26,339 nt of DNA, taken from NCBI GenBank assembly GCA_964512075.1, contig CAZEID010000021.1, positions 1 to 26,339 on the forward strand, written 5' to 3'. The DNA is from CAZEID01 sp964512075. Lineage in GTDB: Bacteria > Patescibacteriota > WWE3 > 9FT-COMBO-53-11. The position numbers and the translations under genes are program-made. Shown here in pieces: positions 13,950-22,606 of this stretch (position 1 is its first letter; each line of letters opens with the position of its first letter). The notes under the pieces were generated by a model. That model made no database searches. It was not told the origin of the DNA and saw nothing but the letters and a program-made list of their open reading frames with translations.

Positions 13950-16478
13950 ATGCCTTCTTTCCTCAAAAGGCTTTTTGATTTCAACGAGCGAGAGCTCTCG
14001 CGCCTCCGGCCATTAGTTGCGCAAATCAATGCGTTGGAGCCGGAGGTTAAAAAACTTTCGGTAGCCAAATTAAGAGATAGGACCGCTGTTTTCCGCCGCC
14101 GGTTGGAGGAGGGGGAGGCGTTGGATCGGATCCTTCCCGAGGCTTTTGCGGTCGTGCGCGAAGCTTCCCGCCGAGCCACGGGGATGCGACACTTTGATGT
14201 CCAATTAATGGCCGGGATAGTTCTGCACCAGGGGAAAATTGCGGAGCAGAAAACTGGTGAGGGAAAGACTCTCTCGGCAACTTTGGCTCTTTATCTCAAC
14301 GCCCTTTCCGGTCGGGGAGCTCATCTGGTAACCGTGAACGACTATTTGGCCCGCCGAGACGCCGAGTGGATGGGGCCAATCTTCGATGCTCTTGGAATGA
14401 CGGTCGGGTGTCTGAATCATGAGAAGGCTTACCTCTTCGATCCCAAGGGAGGGAACCAACTTGCAGAGGGTGCCGAAGGAGAAACGCCGGAGGAGAGGCA
14501 GTTGGGTCAGGGCCGTTTTTTACGAGAGGTCCCCCGCCGGGAGGCTTACCAAGCGGATATAACCTATGGTACTAACAACGAGTTTGGCTTTGATTATCTG
14601 CGGGACAATATGGTTTATGATCTCTCCCAAATTGTGCAGATCAACCGCCGGGGAGAAGAAGGGGCGCACCACTTTGCGATTGTGGATGAGGTCGACTCCA
14701 TTTTGATTGACGAGGCGCGAACCCCGCTGATTATTTCGGCTCCTCAGGAAGAAGCGACCCAAAAGTACTACGACTTCGCCGCTCTGGTGGAGAAGCTGAC
14801 TCCCCAAATTGATTTCGCGGTGGACGAGAAGTCCCGCACCGCCAGTTTAACCGAGGTAGGTTTGCGCAAGGTTGAGCGGATGTTGGGGGTTTCCAATCTG
14901 TACGAGAAGGATTTCGAGACCGTTCGGCACATTGAGCAGGCCCTCAAGGCGCGCTCCCTTTTTCAGCGAGATCGGGACTATATTGTGAAGGACGGGCAGG
15001 TAATTATCGTGGACGAATTCACCGGCCGGTTAATGTTTGGTCGGCGTTATTCGGAGGGGTTGCACCAGGCGATTGAGGCCAAGGAAGGGGTGGCGATTCA
15101 GAAGGAGAGCCGAACCCTTGCGACGATTTCTTTTCAGAACTATTTCCGGATGTATGCCAAGTTGGCCGGGATGACGGGAACCGCCGCGACCGAGGCCGAG
15201 GAGTTTTCGCGGATTTATGGCTTGGAGGTGGTGGTAATTCCGACTAACGAACCGATGATTAGAATCGATCACCCCGATGTGGTCTACAAGACGATCGGCG
15301 GGAAGTTTAAGGCGGTGGCGGACGAGATTGAGGAATGTCACCGCCGGGGGCAGCCGGTGCTAGTGGGGACAACTTCAATTGAGAAGAATGAGCTCCTTTC
15401 CAAGCTTCTGAAGCGGAAGGGAATTCCTCACGAACTGCTGAATGCCAAGCATCACGAAAGGGAAGCGCAGATTATCTCCAAGGCGGGGGAGCGGGGAGCG
15501 GTGACGGTGGCGACGAACATGGCGGGACGCGGCGTGGATATTAAGTTGGGGGAGGGAGTGAGAGAGCTGGGGGGTTTGCACGTGATTGGAACGGAGCGCC
15601 ACGAGGCCCGCCGAATTGATAATCAGCTGCGGGGAAGAGCCGGCCGGCAAGGAGACCCCGGGTCCTCACGGTTCTTTGTTTCTCTGCAGGACGATTTGAT
15701 GCGAATCTTTGGCGGCGCCATGGTAGAGCAGGTGATGAATCGGTTTGGAATTGCTGAGGATGTCCCGCTGGAGAGCCGGTTAGTCTCGGGAGCAATTGAG
15801 AATGCCCAAAAGCGGGTGGAGGGTTATAACTTTGATCTGAGAAAACATTTGGTGGAATACGACGATGTGGTTAATAAGCACCGGGAGATTGCTTACGCCA
15901 TCCGGCGGAAAATTCTAGCCGGCGGGGAAGAACTGGAACGGTTCGTTTTAGCCAAAACTTCCTCTTTCTCAACCGCGATTGAAGAACTTTGGCGCCAAAG
16001 GAAAAAGGAGTTGGGGGAAGTTTGGCTGAAGCTTATCCAGCAGCTTTCCCTTCAGGTGTTCGATCTGCTTTGGATGGAGCATATCGACACAATGGACGAG
16101 TTGCGGCGGGGGATCGGTCTGCGGGGATACGGCGGAAGGGATCCGTTGGTGGAGTACAAGAATGAAGCGCGGCTGCTTTTTGATCGGTTGATGACTGAGA
16201 TTTGGGCAACAGTTGCTCAGCGGCTAGAGCATCTCGAGATCAAAAAAGTGGTGGAAACTTCTCGCCCAGCCCCGCGGGCGGCGACACCGGCGGTCTCACC
16301 CCGGGCGGTGGCGTTGAGTCTCCCCACCGCCAAATTGGGGCAAGAAACCAATGTTCCTCCTCCCCCCACCGGCAGCTCGCCGCCCGCGGTTAAAAAGAAG
16401 ATCGGCCGGAACGATCCTTGCTGGTGTGGTTCTGGCAAAAAGTGGAAGAAATGCCATTATCCGGTTAGAGCCGGGTAG
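13950..16478 (+). CDS. secA: SecA preprotein translocase ATPase (short helical scaffold)
   Basis: The 842-residue motor drives proteins through SecYEG. Walker A is TGEGKT (102-107), VDEVDSILIDEARTPL holds the DEAD-type Walker B (D246/E247), and helicase-like motifs TNMAGRGVDI and GRAGRQGDPGSSRF follow. The C-terminus keeps the zinc tail CWCGSGKKWKKCH (C-x-C-x8-C-H) that binds SecB or ribosomes. Between EYDDVVNKHREIAY and LLWMEHIDTMDEL the sequence is about 50 residues shorter than in E. coli SecA, so the helical scaffold/wing region is trimmed. The ATG is preceded by a -10 box and not by a ribosome site. Confidence 0.97.
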   Translation: MPSFLKRLFDFNERELSRLRPLVAQINALEPEVKKLSVAKLRDRTAVFRRRLEEGEALDRILPEAFAVVREASRRATGMRHFDVQLMAGIVLHQGKIAEQKTGEGKTLSATLALYLNALSGRGAHLVTVNDYLARRDAEWMGPIFDALGMTVGCLNHEKAYLFDPKGGNQLAEGAEGETPEERQLGQGRFLREVPRREAYQADITYGTNNEFGFDYLRDNMVYDLSQIVQINRRGEEGAHHFAIVDEVDSILIDEARTPLIISAPQEEATQKYYDFAALVEKLTPQIDFAVDEKSRTASLTEVGLRKVERMLGVSNLYEKDFETVRHIEQALKARSLFQRDRDYIVKDGQVIIVDEFTGRLMFGRRYSEGLHQAIEAKEGVAIQKESRTLATISFQNYFRMYAKLAGMTGTAATEAEEFSRIYGLEVVVIPTNEPMIRIDHPDVVYKTIGGKFKAVADEIEECHRRGQPVLVGTTSIEKNELLSKLLKRKGIPHELLNAKHHEREAQIISKAGERGAVTVATNMAGRGVDIKLGEGVRELGGLHVIGTERHEARRIDNQLRGRAGRQGDPGSSRFFVSLQDDLMRIFGGAMVEQVMNRFGIAEDVPLESRLVSGAIENAQKRVEGYNFDLRKHLVEYDDVVNKHREIAYAIRRKILAGGEELERFVLAKTSSFSTAIEELWRQRKKELGEVWLKLIQQLSLQVFDLLWMEHIDTMDELRRGIGLRGYGGRDPLVEYKNEARLLFDRLMTEIWATVAQRLEHLEIKKVVETSRPAPRAATPAVSPRAVALSLPTAKLGQETNVPPPPTGSSPPAVKKKIGRNDPCWCGSGKKWKKCHYPVRAG

Positions 16479-16539
16479 CTGGCGGTTCGAAGGAATTGCG
16501 TTCTAGCCGATGCCCTAGGTTTGGGGTAACATTGAAGGG

Positions 16540-16905
16540 ATGGCCGAAACTTTTCTTTACCTTTTTGCGGCCCATCTGATCGGAGATTGGTTGGTCCAAA
16601 CCGCTTGGATGGCCAACGAAAAATCCAAAAATCTTGTTCCGCTCTTAGCGCATGTGTTGACCTACCATCTCTTTACCTTCGGAGCGCTGTATCTCGCTGG
16701 GGTAGATTTGGCGAAAGCGCTCTGGGCGACCCTGTTTTTAGCGATTACCCACGCGATCCTGGATAACCGGCGATTCGAGTTCTGGTGGTTGAAGTCCGTC
16801 AAAAAGGTGGAAGAAAAGGAAGTTCCGTCCTTGCTTCTTTTGGGGGTTGACCAGTCCTTTCACCTCCTTTTAATGCTTCTGGTTTCTTTCGTCTTGAGTC
16901 AATGA
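16540..16905 (+). CDS. DUF3307-family membrane protein
   Basis: This 121-residue membrane protein resembles the DUF3307 family: AHLIGDWLVQTAWMANEKSKN at the N-terminus, a histidine-containing span (LLAHVLTYHLFTFGALYL), THAILDNRRFEFWWLK, and a C-terminal DQSFHLLLMLLVSFVL helix. The repeated polar residues in membrane helices (HLIGDW, HVLTYH, THAILDN, DQSFH) could bind a metal or substrate, but function is unknown. TAACAT ends 7 bases before the ATG, so transcription may start at the gene. It overlaps nfo by 4 bases. Confidence 0.75.
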   Translation: MAETFLYLFAAHLIGDWLVQTAWMANEKSKNLVPLLAHVLTYHLFTFGALYLAGVDLAKALWATLFLAITHAILDNRRFEFWWLKSVKKVEEKEVPSLLLLGVDQSFHLLLMLLVSFVLSQ

Positions 16906-17774
16906 GCCTGAAGGTCGGCGCCCATGTTTCCATTTCGGGTTCTCTGGACCAAGCAATTGATCGGGCCCAGGCGCTCGGCGCCGATTGTCTTCAAATCTTC
17001 GGTTCCGCTCCCCAACAGTGGCAGTCTTTCATCTTTCCCCTGGCGCAGGTGGAGGCGTTCAATCGGAAGAGAACCGCCGCTGGAATCAGTCCGGTCTTTC
17101 TCCACTCTATTTACTTAATTAACTTGGCTTCCGAGAATCATTTTATCTTAGGGAGCTCAATCGCTTCCTTGGTTCAGTACTTGAAGTTTGGGAGGCTAAT
17201 CGGTTCGGAAGGGGTAGTCTTTCACGTTGGTTCCCACCGGGGAAAGGGTTTCGAGGCCGTCGCTAGTCAAGTAGCTGAGGCCCTTTCTCAGATTTTGGCG
17301 CAGACCGAGGGCGGGGGAAAGCTGATCATCGAGAATAGCGCCGGAGCCGGCGGAATTATCGGGGGAGTCTTCGCTGAAATTGGTGCTTTAGTTCGGGCGG
17401 TGAACAGTCCTCGGGTAGCGATCTGTTTGGATACGGCCCACGCCTTCGAGTCTGGTTACGACGTTGCTAACCGCCGGGGGTTAGAGAAAACTTTGGCGGA
17501 GATCGATCGCCAAATTGGCTTGGAGAAGTTGATGCTGGTTCACGCAAACGATAGTCTAACGCCGCGGGGGTCTAATTTAGATCGACATGCTGATATCGGG
17601 AAGGGAGAAATCGGGCTCCGGGGCTTTCGCGAGATTGTGAATCATCCAGTTCTGCGCGAACTGCCTTTTATCCTCGAAACTCCCGGCTTTGATCGGCACG
17701 GTCCTGATCGGAAAAATATTAAGGTTCTCCGGGGTTTGGCGGATGGAGACTCACTCCTGATATCATCAAACTGA
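16902..17774 (+). CDS. nfo: Endonuclease IV (AP endonuclease)
   Basis: The 290-residue enzyme cuts DNA at abasic sites during base excision repair. All nine Zn ligands known from E. coli endonuclease IV have counterparts: H68 (FLHSIYLINL), H108 (VFHVGSH), E144 (IENSAG), D177 and H180 (CLDTAHAF), H214 (LVHANDS), D227 and H229 (LDRHADIGKGEIG) and E259 (ILETPG). The N-terminus KVGAHVSISGSL is typical. Length is normal. The ATG overlaps the DUF3307 stop and the stop overlaps the Clp-like ATPase start by one base. Confidence 0.96.
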   Translation: MSLKVGAHVSISGSLDQAIDRAQALGADCLQIFGSAPQQWQSFIFPLAQVEAFNRKRTAAGISPVFLHSIYLINLASENHFILGSSIASLVQYLKFGRLIGSEGVVFHVGSHRGKGFEAVASQVAEALSQILAQTEGGGKLIIENSAGAGGIIGGVFAEIGALVRAVNSPRVAICLDTAHAFESGYDVANRRGLEKTLAEIDRQIGLEKLMLVHANDSLTPRGSNLDRHADIGKGEIGLRGFREIVNHPVLRELPFILETPGFDRHGPDRKNIKVLRGLADGDSLLISSN

Positions 17775-20365
17775 TGAGTTCCCATATGGTCTCCGAGACC
17801 GCTTATTGGCTTAAGGCTTTGTGGTACCTTCCCCATTTTTGGTACGTCGAGGGAGTTCGGACTTTTACCCGAAGTCTCGGGCGGATAATTGTTTATTTGG
17901 ATCAGGTTACCGCGACGACCACCATGCTGCGCCTCCTCTTTGTCCCGCTTTTCGGCGACTACACCTTCTTTGGTCGGATTTTGGGTTTTCCCTTCCGATT
18001 GACTCGGGTTCTCCTGGGAACGGTGATTTTGATTTTGGGAACGATCGGGTTTTTCGGAGCTTTTTTGGTTTGGTTTATCTCTCCTTTCTGGTTGTTGTTT
18101 AATTTTCCCAAAACCTTCGCGATCTTTTTGATTGGGGCGGGGGGACTCGCTTTCTTCACGCGTTTGGGCCGTCCTCACCGGCTCATCGAGAAAAACTGGG
18201 AAGAGGGTTTTAACATTTTGGATTTCGCTTCCGGTTCGGCTCGGGGCGCAATTCGGTCCGCGCGAGATTCCGTCGCCCTTTTCAAGAAGCTGTCGAGGAG
18301 TCGGGCGGGGAAGAAATTCATCCTTCGGGCAGGAGTAGGCAAGGTTGACCTTCAAGCGGTCGCGGCCCCCTCCCTTCCAGATGTTTACCGAACGGCCTAC
18401 GAGTTGTCCTTTCGGCTGGGTTTCAAGTCGGTGGGAGTTTCTTCACTGTTGGCAGCGTTTTTCCAATTAGTTGGGATTGAGGCCGAGGATAGTGTTCAGA
18501 CTCTCCTTTGGGAGAAGCGGCGGCAGGACTGGACTGACCTTCCTTTCCTCTGGGAGGAGGGCTATGAGCTGGGAGCGCCGGGAGGAGTGAACCGGGGTTG
18601 GACCGGGAGGGTGACGCCCACTCTCGATATGTTCTCGACCGACCTGACTAAGGAAGCGGCCCGGGGTCGGCTGCGGTTAATGTTGGGGAAGCAGAAGCCT
18701 CTGGCGGAGGTGGCCCGGGTTTTGGCGAGGGCTACCAAAGCCAACGTCCTTTTGGTAGGGCCGCCGGGGTCGGGGAAGAGCTCTTTGGTGGATGGAATTG
18801 CTCAGGAGGTAGTTCGGGGTTCCCGGTTCGAATCTCTGCGCGGCAAGCGAGTGATTCTTTTGGACGTGGGGGCCCTGGTGGCGGGGACCTCAACCGAAGG
18901 AGAGTTGGGGGAACGCTTCCAGCGAATTATTGATGAGATTGAAGCCTCTCGCGGCATTATTCTTTTTATTGAAGAGATCCACAATTTGATTCTTTCGGGT
19001 GGAGAGGTTCCGCTCTCCTATGTGTTCAATTTTCTTCGACCCCACTTGGACACGGGAAAGCTGCAACTGATTGGCGCGACCTCTTGGGAAAATTACCGCA
19101 AGTACATCGCGCCTAACGAGGCCTTTTCCCATGTTTTTGAGTTGGTGGAAGTTCCGGCGGCGACTCGGGAGGAAAGTACGGAGATTCTCCAGTACCAATC
19201 CTTGGAGATGGAGCGCTTGAGCCGGAAGACTGGAAACAAAAAGCGGGTCCGAATTACTACCCCCGCGATTCGGGCGGCGGTCGAGCTCTCGGACCGTCTA
19301 ATCTACGAACGGGTTTTGCCAGATAAAGCTCTGGATCTTTTGGAGGAGGCCGTGTTGGCGAAGCAAAATGCTGGCGGGGGAGTAGTGGGAGAGGAGGAGG
19401 TTACGGCCCTGGTAGCGGAGAAGACCCGCGTGCCAGTGGCCCGGATTACCCGCAAAGAGGCTAAAGCCCTGCTTAATTTGGAGGAGGACATTCATAAAGG
19501 TTTAGTGGATCAGGAAGAAGCGGTTAAGGGGGTGGCGGACGCCCTCCGCCGGGCCCGCGCAGGGTTGCGGGAAGAGGAGAAACCGATTGCAACCTTCCTC
19601 TTTGTGGGACCGACCGGGGTAGGGAAGACGGAGCTTTCCAAGGTGCTGGCAAAGATTTATTTTGGGGGGAAGGATCGGCTGGTTCGGGTGGATATGTCGG
19701 AGTTCGCTGATCTTAAAAACATCTACCGTCTAATTGGTTCTCCCCCGGGGGCCGGGACGATCGAAGTTGGTCAGCTGACCGAAGCGGTTCGGCAGAGGCC
19801 CTTTTCGCTGATTCTTTTAGACGAGTTTGAGAAGGCCCATCCCCAAATTCTCAACCTTTTCTTGCAGGTTTTTGACGATGGCCGGTTAACGGATGGGCGA
19901 GGAGAAACGGTGGATTTTACCCATACGATCATTATTGCGACTTCCAACGCCGGGACTAGATTTATTCAGGATCAGCTGACGGCCGGCCGGACGATTGATC
20001 AGTTCAAGGGGGAACTTATTGAAGAGCTTAGAAACGTCTTCTCACCCGAACTTTTGAACCGGTTCGACGGCGTTATGGTCTTTAGACCGCTTTCCCCCGC
20101 GGATCTCACTAAGATTGTGCAGATTAAGGTTAAGGGTTTGGAGGAAGACTTGGCAGCTCAAGACATCAAGCTTGTTGCGACGCCCGAGTTTCTTGCAAAG
20201 ATTGCCGAGTTGGGTTATGCGCCGGAGTGGGGAGCCCGGCCGCTGACGCGAGTGATGCAGGACTGGGTTGAGGCTCCGCTCGCTAAGAAAATCTTGTCGG
20301 GGGAGATTGCCAAAGGACAGACCGTGACTTTGGATTTGGCTTTTCTGAGCCTTTCCGGCAAATAG
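17774..20365 (+). CDS. Membrane-anchored double-AAA+ Clp-like ATPase with degenerate first ring
   Basis: This 863-residue protein is built as follows. Aromatic-rich N-terminus; two membrane spans at about 79-103 and 105-128; one Clp_N-like half-repeat near 205-240; AAA+ ring D1 with Walker A at 329-337; ring D2 with Walker A at 612-619 and Walker B D683/E684. No coiled-coil middle domain separates the rings, as in ClpA. D1 is altered: Walker B is EE (400-401) instead of DE, the arginine-finger RRF reads HVF (453-455) and the pore-loop KYRG reads STEG (373-376). In D2 the pore GYVG reads GAGT (659-662), but NRFD keeps its arginine. I see no [IVL]GF ClpP-docking tripeptide. It probably remodels membrane-proximal proteins without ClpP; this is an inference. 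Confidence 0.88.
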   Translation: MSSHMVSETAYWLKALWYLPHFWYVEGVRTFTRSLGRIIVYLDQVTATTTMLRLLFVPLFGDYTFFGRILGFPFRLTRVLLGTVILILGTIGFFGAFLVWFISPFWLLFNFPKTFAIFLIGAGGLAFFTRLGRPHRLIEKNWEEGFNILDFASGSARGAIRSARDSVALFKKLSRSRAGKKFILRAGVGKVDLQAVAAPSLPDVYRTAYELSFRLGFKSVGVSSLLAAFFQLVGIEAEDSVQTLLWEKRRQDWTDLPFLWEEGYELGAPGGVNRGWTGRVTPTLDMFSTDLTKEAARGRLRLMLGKQKPLAEVARVLARATKANVLLVGPPGSGKSSLVDGIAQEVVRGSRFESLRGKRVILLDVGALVAGTSTEGELGERFQRIIDEIEASRGIILFIEEIHNLILSGGEVPLSYVFNFLRPHLDTGKLQLIGATSWENYRKYIAPNEAFSHVFELVEVPAATREESTEILQYQSLEMERLSRKTGNKKRVRITTPAIRAAVELSDRLIYERVLPDKALDLLEEAVLAKQNAGGGVVGEEEVTALVAEKTRVPVARITRKEAKALLNLEEDIHKGLVDQEEAVKGVADALRRARAGLREEEKPIATFLFVGPTGVGKTELSKVLAKIYFGGKDRLVRVDMSEFADLKNIYRLIGSPPGAGTIEVGQLTEAVRQRPFSLILLDEFEKAHPQILNLFLQVFDDGRLTDGRGETVDFTHTIIIATSNAGTRFIQDQLTAGRTIDQFKGELIEELRNVFSPELLNRFDGVMVFRPLSPADLTKIVQIKVKGLEEDLAAQDIKLVATPEFLAKIAELGYAPEWGARPLTRVMQDWVEAPLAKKILSGEIAKGQTVTLDLAFLSLSGK

Positions 20366-20367
20366 CG

Positions 20368-21378
20368 ATGGATGACTTGGCAAAGCGACTCCAGCAGGTA
20401 AAGAAAGCGCTTGATTTAGAAAGAAAGCGAAAGGCCTTGCGCGATCGCGAAGCCCAGGCGGCCCATCCTGATTTTTGGAAGGACCCGCCAAAGGCTCAGG
20501 CGGTGATGCGGGAGATCACCAGCTTGAAGAAGGAGATTGAAGCCGTGGAGATGGTGGGGTTGGCAATTCAGCTGGGAGATTCCGCCGAGGCGGAAAGACT
20601 CTTGGGGGAGCTGGAGTTTTGGACTTATTTGAATGGGCCCTACGACCGGAGTGATGCAATTGTTTCCCTCCATTCCGGCCAAGGGGGGACGGAATCCCAG
20701 GACTGGGTTGCAATGCTGGCCCGAATGTATCAGCGGTTTGCGGAGCGGCGGGGTTGGGAAGTGGCGGTTTTGGACCAGAGTCCAGGAGAAGAAGCGGGAT
20801 TTAAGTCGGTTATCTTCGAGGTTCGGGGGCCGTGGGCCTTTGGTTACCTCAAGCGGGAGGCGGGGGTGCATCGGTTGGTGCGGCAATCCCCGTTCAACGC
20901 GCAGCGGTTGCGCCAAACTTCCTTCGCTTTAGTGGAAGTTGTGCCGGTCCTAGCGGAGGTGCCGGAGGTTCAGCTTAAGGACGACGATTTAGAGATCGAA
21001 ACTTTTCGGGCCTCTGGTCACGGGGGGCAGAATGTTCAAAAAGTTGAGACGGCGGTCCGGATCCGCCATAAGCCCACCGGGATTGTGGTCGCATCTCAAG
21101 CGGAGCGGTACCAGGCGCGCAATCGGGAGATCGCGCTCAAGTTACTCAAAGCCAAGTTGTTTGCTCGAGCGGAAGAGGAGCGGCGGAAGGAAAAAGCCCG
21201 GCTGCGGGGGGAGTATCTCACCCCCGGTTGGGGAAATCAAATTCGCTCCTATGTTCTTCACCCTTATAAGCAGGTTAAAGACCTCCGAACCGGTTTCGAG
21301 TCTAAAGATCCGGAGGCGGTTTTGGACGGAGAGTTGGACGGGTTTATTGAAGCAGAATTGAAGGCGGGGAATATTTAA
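20368..21378 (+). CDS. prfB: Peptide chain release factor 2
   Basis: RF2 terminates translation at UGA and UAA. The 336-residue protein has the RF2 tripeptide SPF (RQSPFNAQRLRQTSF) and the catalytic GGQ in SGHGGQNVQKVETAVRIRHKPTG. Length is slightly short because the N-terminal helix is trimmed. The programmed +1 frameshift found in many prfB genes is absent: the codons at the matching place read CTT GAT in one continuous frame (L16-D17). RF2 presence fits the use of TGA stops here. It starts 2 bases after the Clp-like ATPase stop. Confidence 0.96.
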   Translation: MDDLAKRLQQVKKALDLERKRKALRDREAQAAHPDFWKDPPKAQAVMREITSLKKEIEAVEMVGLAIQLGDSAEAERLLGELEFWTYLNGPYDRSDAIVSLHSGQGGTESQDWVAMLARMYQRFAERRGWEVAVLDQSPGEEAGFKSVIFEVRGPWAFGYLKREAGVHRLVRQSPFNAQRLRQTSFALVEVVPVLAEVPEVQLKDDDLEIETFRASGHGGQNVQKVETAVRIRHKPTGIVVASQAERYQARNREIALKLLKAKLFARAEEERRKEKARLRGEYLTPGWGNQIRSYVLHPYKQVKDLRTGFESKDPEAVLDGELDGFIEAELKAGNI

Positions 21379-21417
21379 AAGTCTCCTTCCAAAAGTTTTA
21401 TGCCGGGGAGAGAGACA

Positions 21418-21426
21418 TGTTAAAAT
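21418..21426 (+). promoter_or_regulatory. Extended -10 promoter for the ftsEX cluster
   Basis: TGTTAAAAT matches TGnTAAAAT exactly. It lies about 50 bases upstream of the ATG at 21480 and just after prfB, so it could start the transcript of the small anchored protein, ftsE and ftsX. Confidence 0.4.
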
Positions 21427-21479
21427 CCTGGTGGAGGGTCGATTTATTCCGGATTAATTGATCGCCTTCCGTTATTCTG

Positions 21480-21929
21480 ATGTCGTGGAACCTGCCAAAA
21501 ATCTCTCTTCCCCTTACTCGCCTCAAGGAAGCTCTCCTTTCCGTCGAGGAGCGCCTGGCGAAAATGTCGCGGCGCCGGATTGCGTTAGTGGTACTAGGTT
21601 TGGCATTAGGTTTTGCCTTGCTGGGAGCGATTTTGGGGATTATTTTCACTCCCTACCGGCCGACTGAAACCCCCCCGCTCGATTCAAATGCGAGTGATCA
21701 AGAGAGTTTGGCCGCCTCTTACGCGGGGGTCGTTCGTAGTTTGGCAGAGCCGATCGAGGGGGCGGAGTTTTATTTGGAGCTGGAAGACGGAAAAAGAGTT
21801 CTATTACGGAGCGCAAATATTGACCTTTCTTTCTTTAAAGACTCTTCGGTGACAGTTGAGGGCGTGGCGGTTGGGACGCCCAATCAAAGTGAGCGAGTCG
21901 TCTTTGTGAGTAAGGTTCGGATTAAATGA
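21480..21929 (+). CDS. Small single-pass membrane protein of unknown function, ftsE-linked
   Basis: Not recognised. The 149-residue protein has a basic amphipathic N-terminus (about 1-37), one membrane span (about 40-60, ALVVLGLALGFALLGAILGI), a polar linker, and a domain of about 80 residues that ends VEGVAVGTPNQSERVVFVSKVRIK, which looks like beta strands of an OB-like fold. Its stop overlaps the ftsE start (ATGA), so it is translated with the FtsEX transporter and may be an accessory of that complex. The start ATG was taken because it opens the only long frame here. Confidence 0.65.
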   Translation: MSWNLPKISLPLTRLKEALLSVEERLAKMSRRRIALVVLGLALGFALLGAILGIIFTPYRPTETPPLDSNASDQESLAASYAGVVRSLAEPIEGAEFYLELEDGKRVLLRSANIDLSFFKDSSVTVEGVAVGTPNQSERVVFVSKVRIK

Positions 21930-22606
21930 TTACCTTCCAGGAGGTTAGCAAACAATATCCGGACGGAACGGTAGCGTTAAGCCAGGTTACTTTTGAGGTT
22001 TCTCCCGGAGAGTTTCTTTTCATTGTTGGTCCTTCGGGGGCTGGGAAGACCACTTTGGTCAAGCTGCTGACGCGGGAGGAAATTCCGACGGAAGGGGAGG
22101 TGGTAGTTAGCGACCGCCGGTTATCCGATTTGCGGGGCAACGCTCTGCTGCAACACCGGCGGGAGTTGGGGGTGGTGCACCAAGATTACAAGCTTTTGGC
22201 GGAAAAGACGGCCTTTGAGAACGTGGCCTTGGCGCTGGAAGTTCTGGGTCGACCGGATTCCGAGATTAGAGAAATTGTTCCGCACGTCCTTTCCTTAGTC
22301 GGCTTGGAAAACCGGGCTACTCACTTTCCCTCTCAACTCTCGGGAGGGGAGCGGCAGAGGTTGGCTTTTGCCCGGGCGCTAGCCCCCGAACCAAAGGTTC
22401 TAGTGGCCGATGAACCTACGGGAAACATTGATCCGGAAAGTGCCTGGTCGGCGGTTAGATTGCTGGAGAAGATTAATGAGATGGGGACAACAGTGCTGGT
22501 GGCAACTCACGCGGCCGGAATTGTTGATAAGCTAGGGCGGCGGGTAATCGGGTTGGAGGGGGGAAGGATTGTTCGGGACCAAAAGAAAGGAAGATATGCT
22601 GCGTAG
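21926..22606 (+). CDS. ftsE: FtsE, cell-division ABC ATPase
   Basis: The 226-residue ATPase pairs with FtsX at the division site, where ATP hydrolysis controls cell-wall hydrolases. Walker A GPSGAGKTT (35-43), Q-loop VHQDYKLL, signature LSGGERQR (138-145) and Walker B VLVADEPTGNID (D162/E163) are present, with VATHAAG as switch. VHQDYKLL and the immediate ftsX neighbour support FtsE over LolD-type exporters. Length is normal. It overlaps the 5' membrane-protein gene by 4 bases and ftsX by 11 bases. Confidence 0.96.
   Translation: MITFQEVSKQYPDGTVALSQVTFEVSPGEFLFIVGPSGAGKTTLVKLLTREEIPTEGEVVVSDRRLSDLRGNALLQHRRELGVVHQDYKLLAEKTAFENVALALEVLGRPDSEIREIVPHVLSLVGLENRATHFPSQLSGGERQRLAFARALAPEPKVLVADEPTGNIDPESAWSAVRLLEKINEMGTTVLVATHAAGIVDKLGRRVIGLEGGRIVRDQKKGRYAA

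Noticed and set aside
20368..21378. Alternative genetic code (UGA as glycine)
   Set aside because: RF2 is present and several genes (sufB, sufC, lysS, the peroxiredoxin) end in TGA with no sign of in-frame TGA codons.
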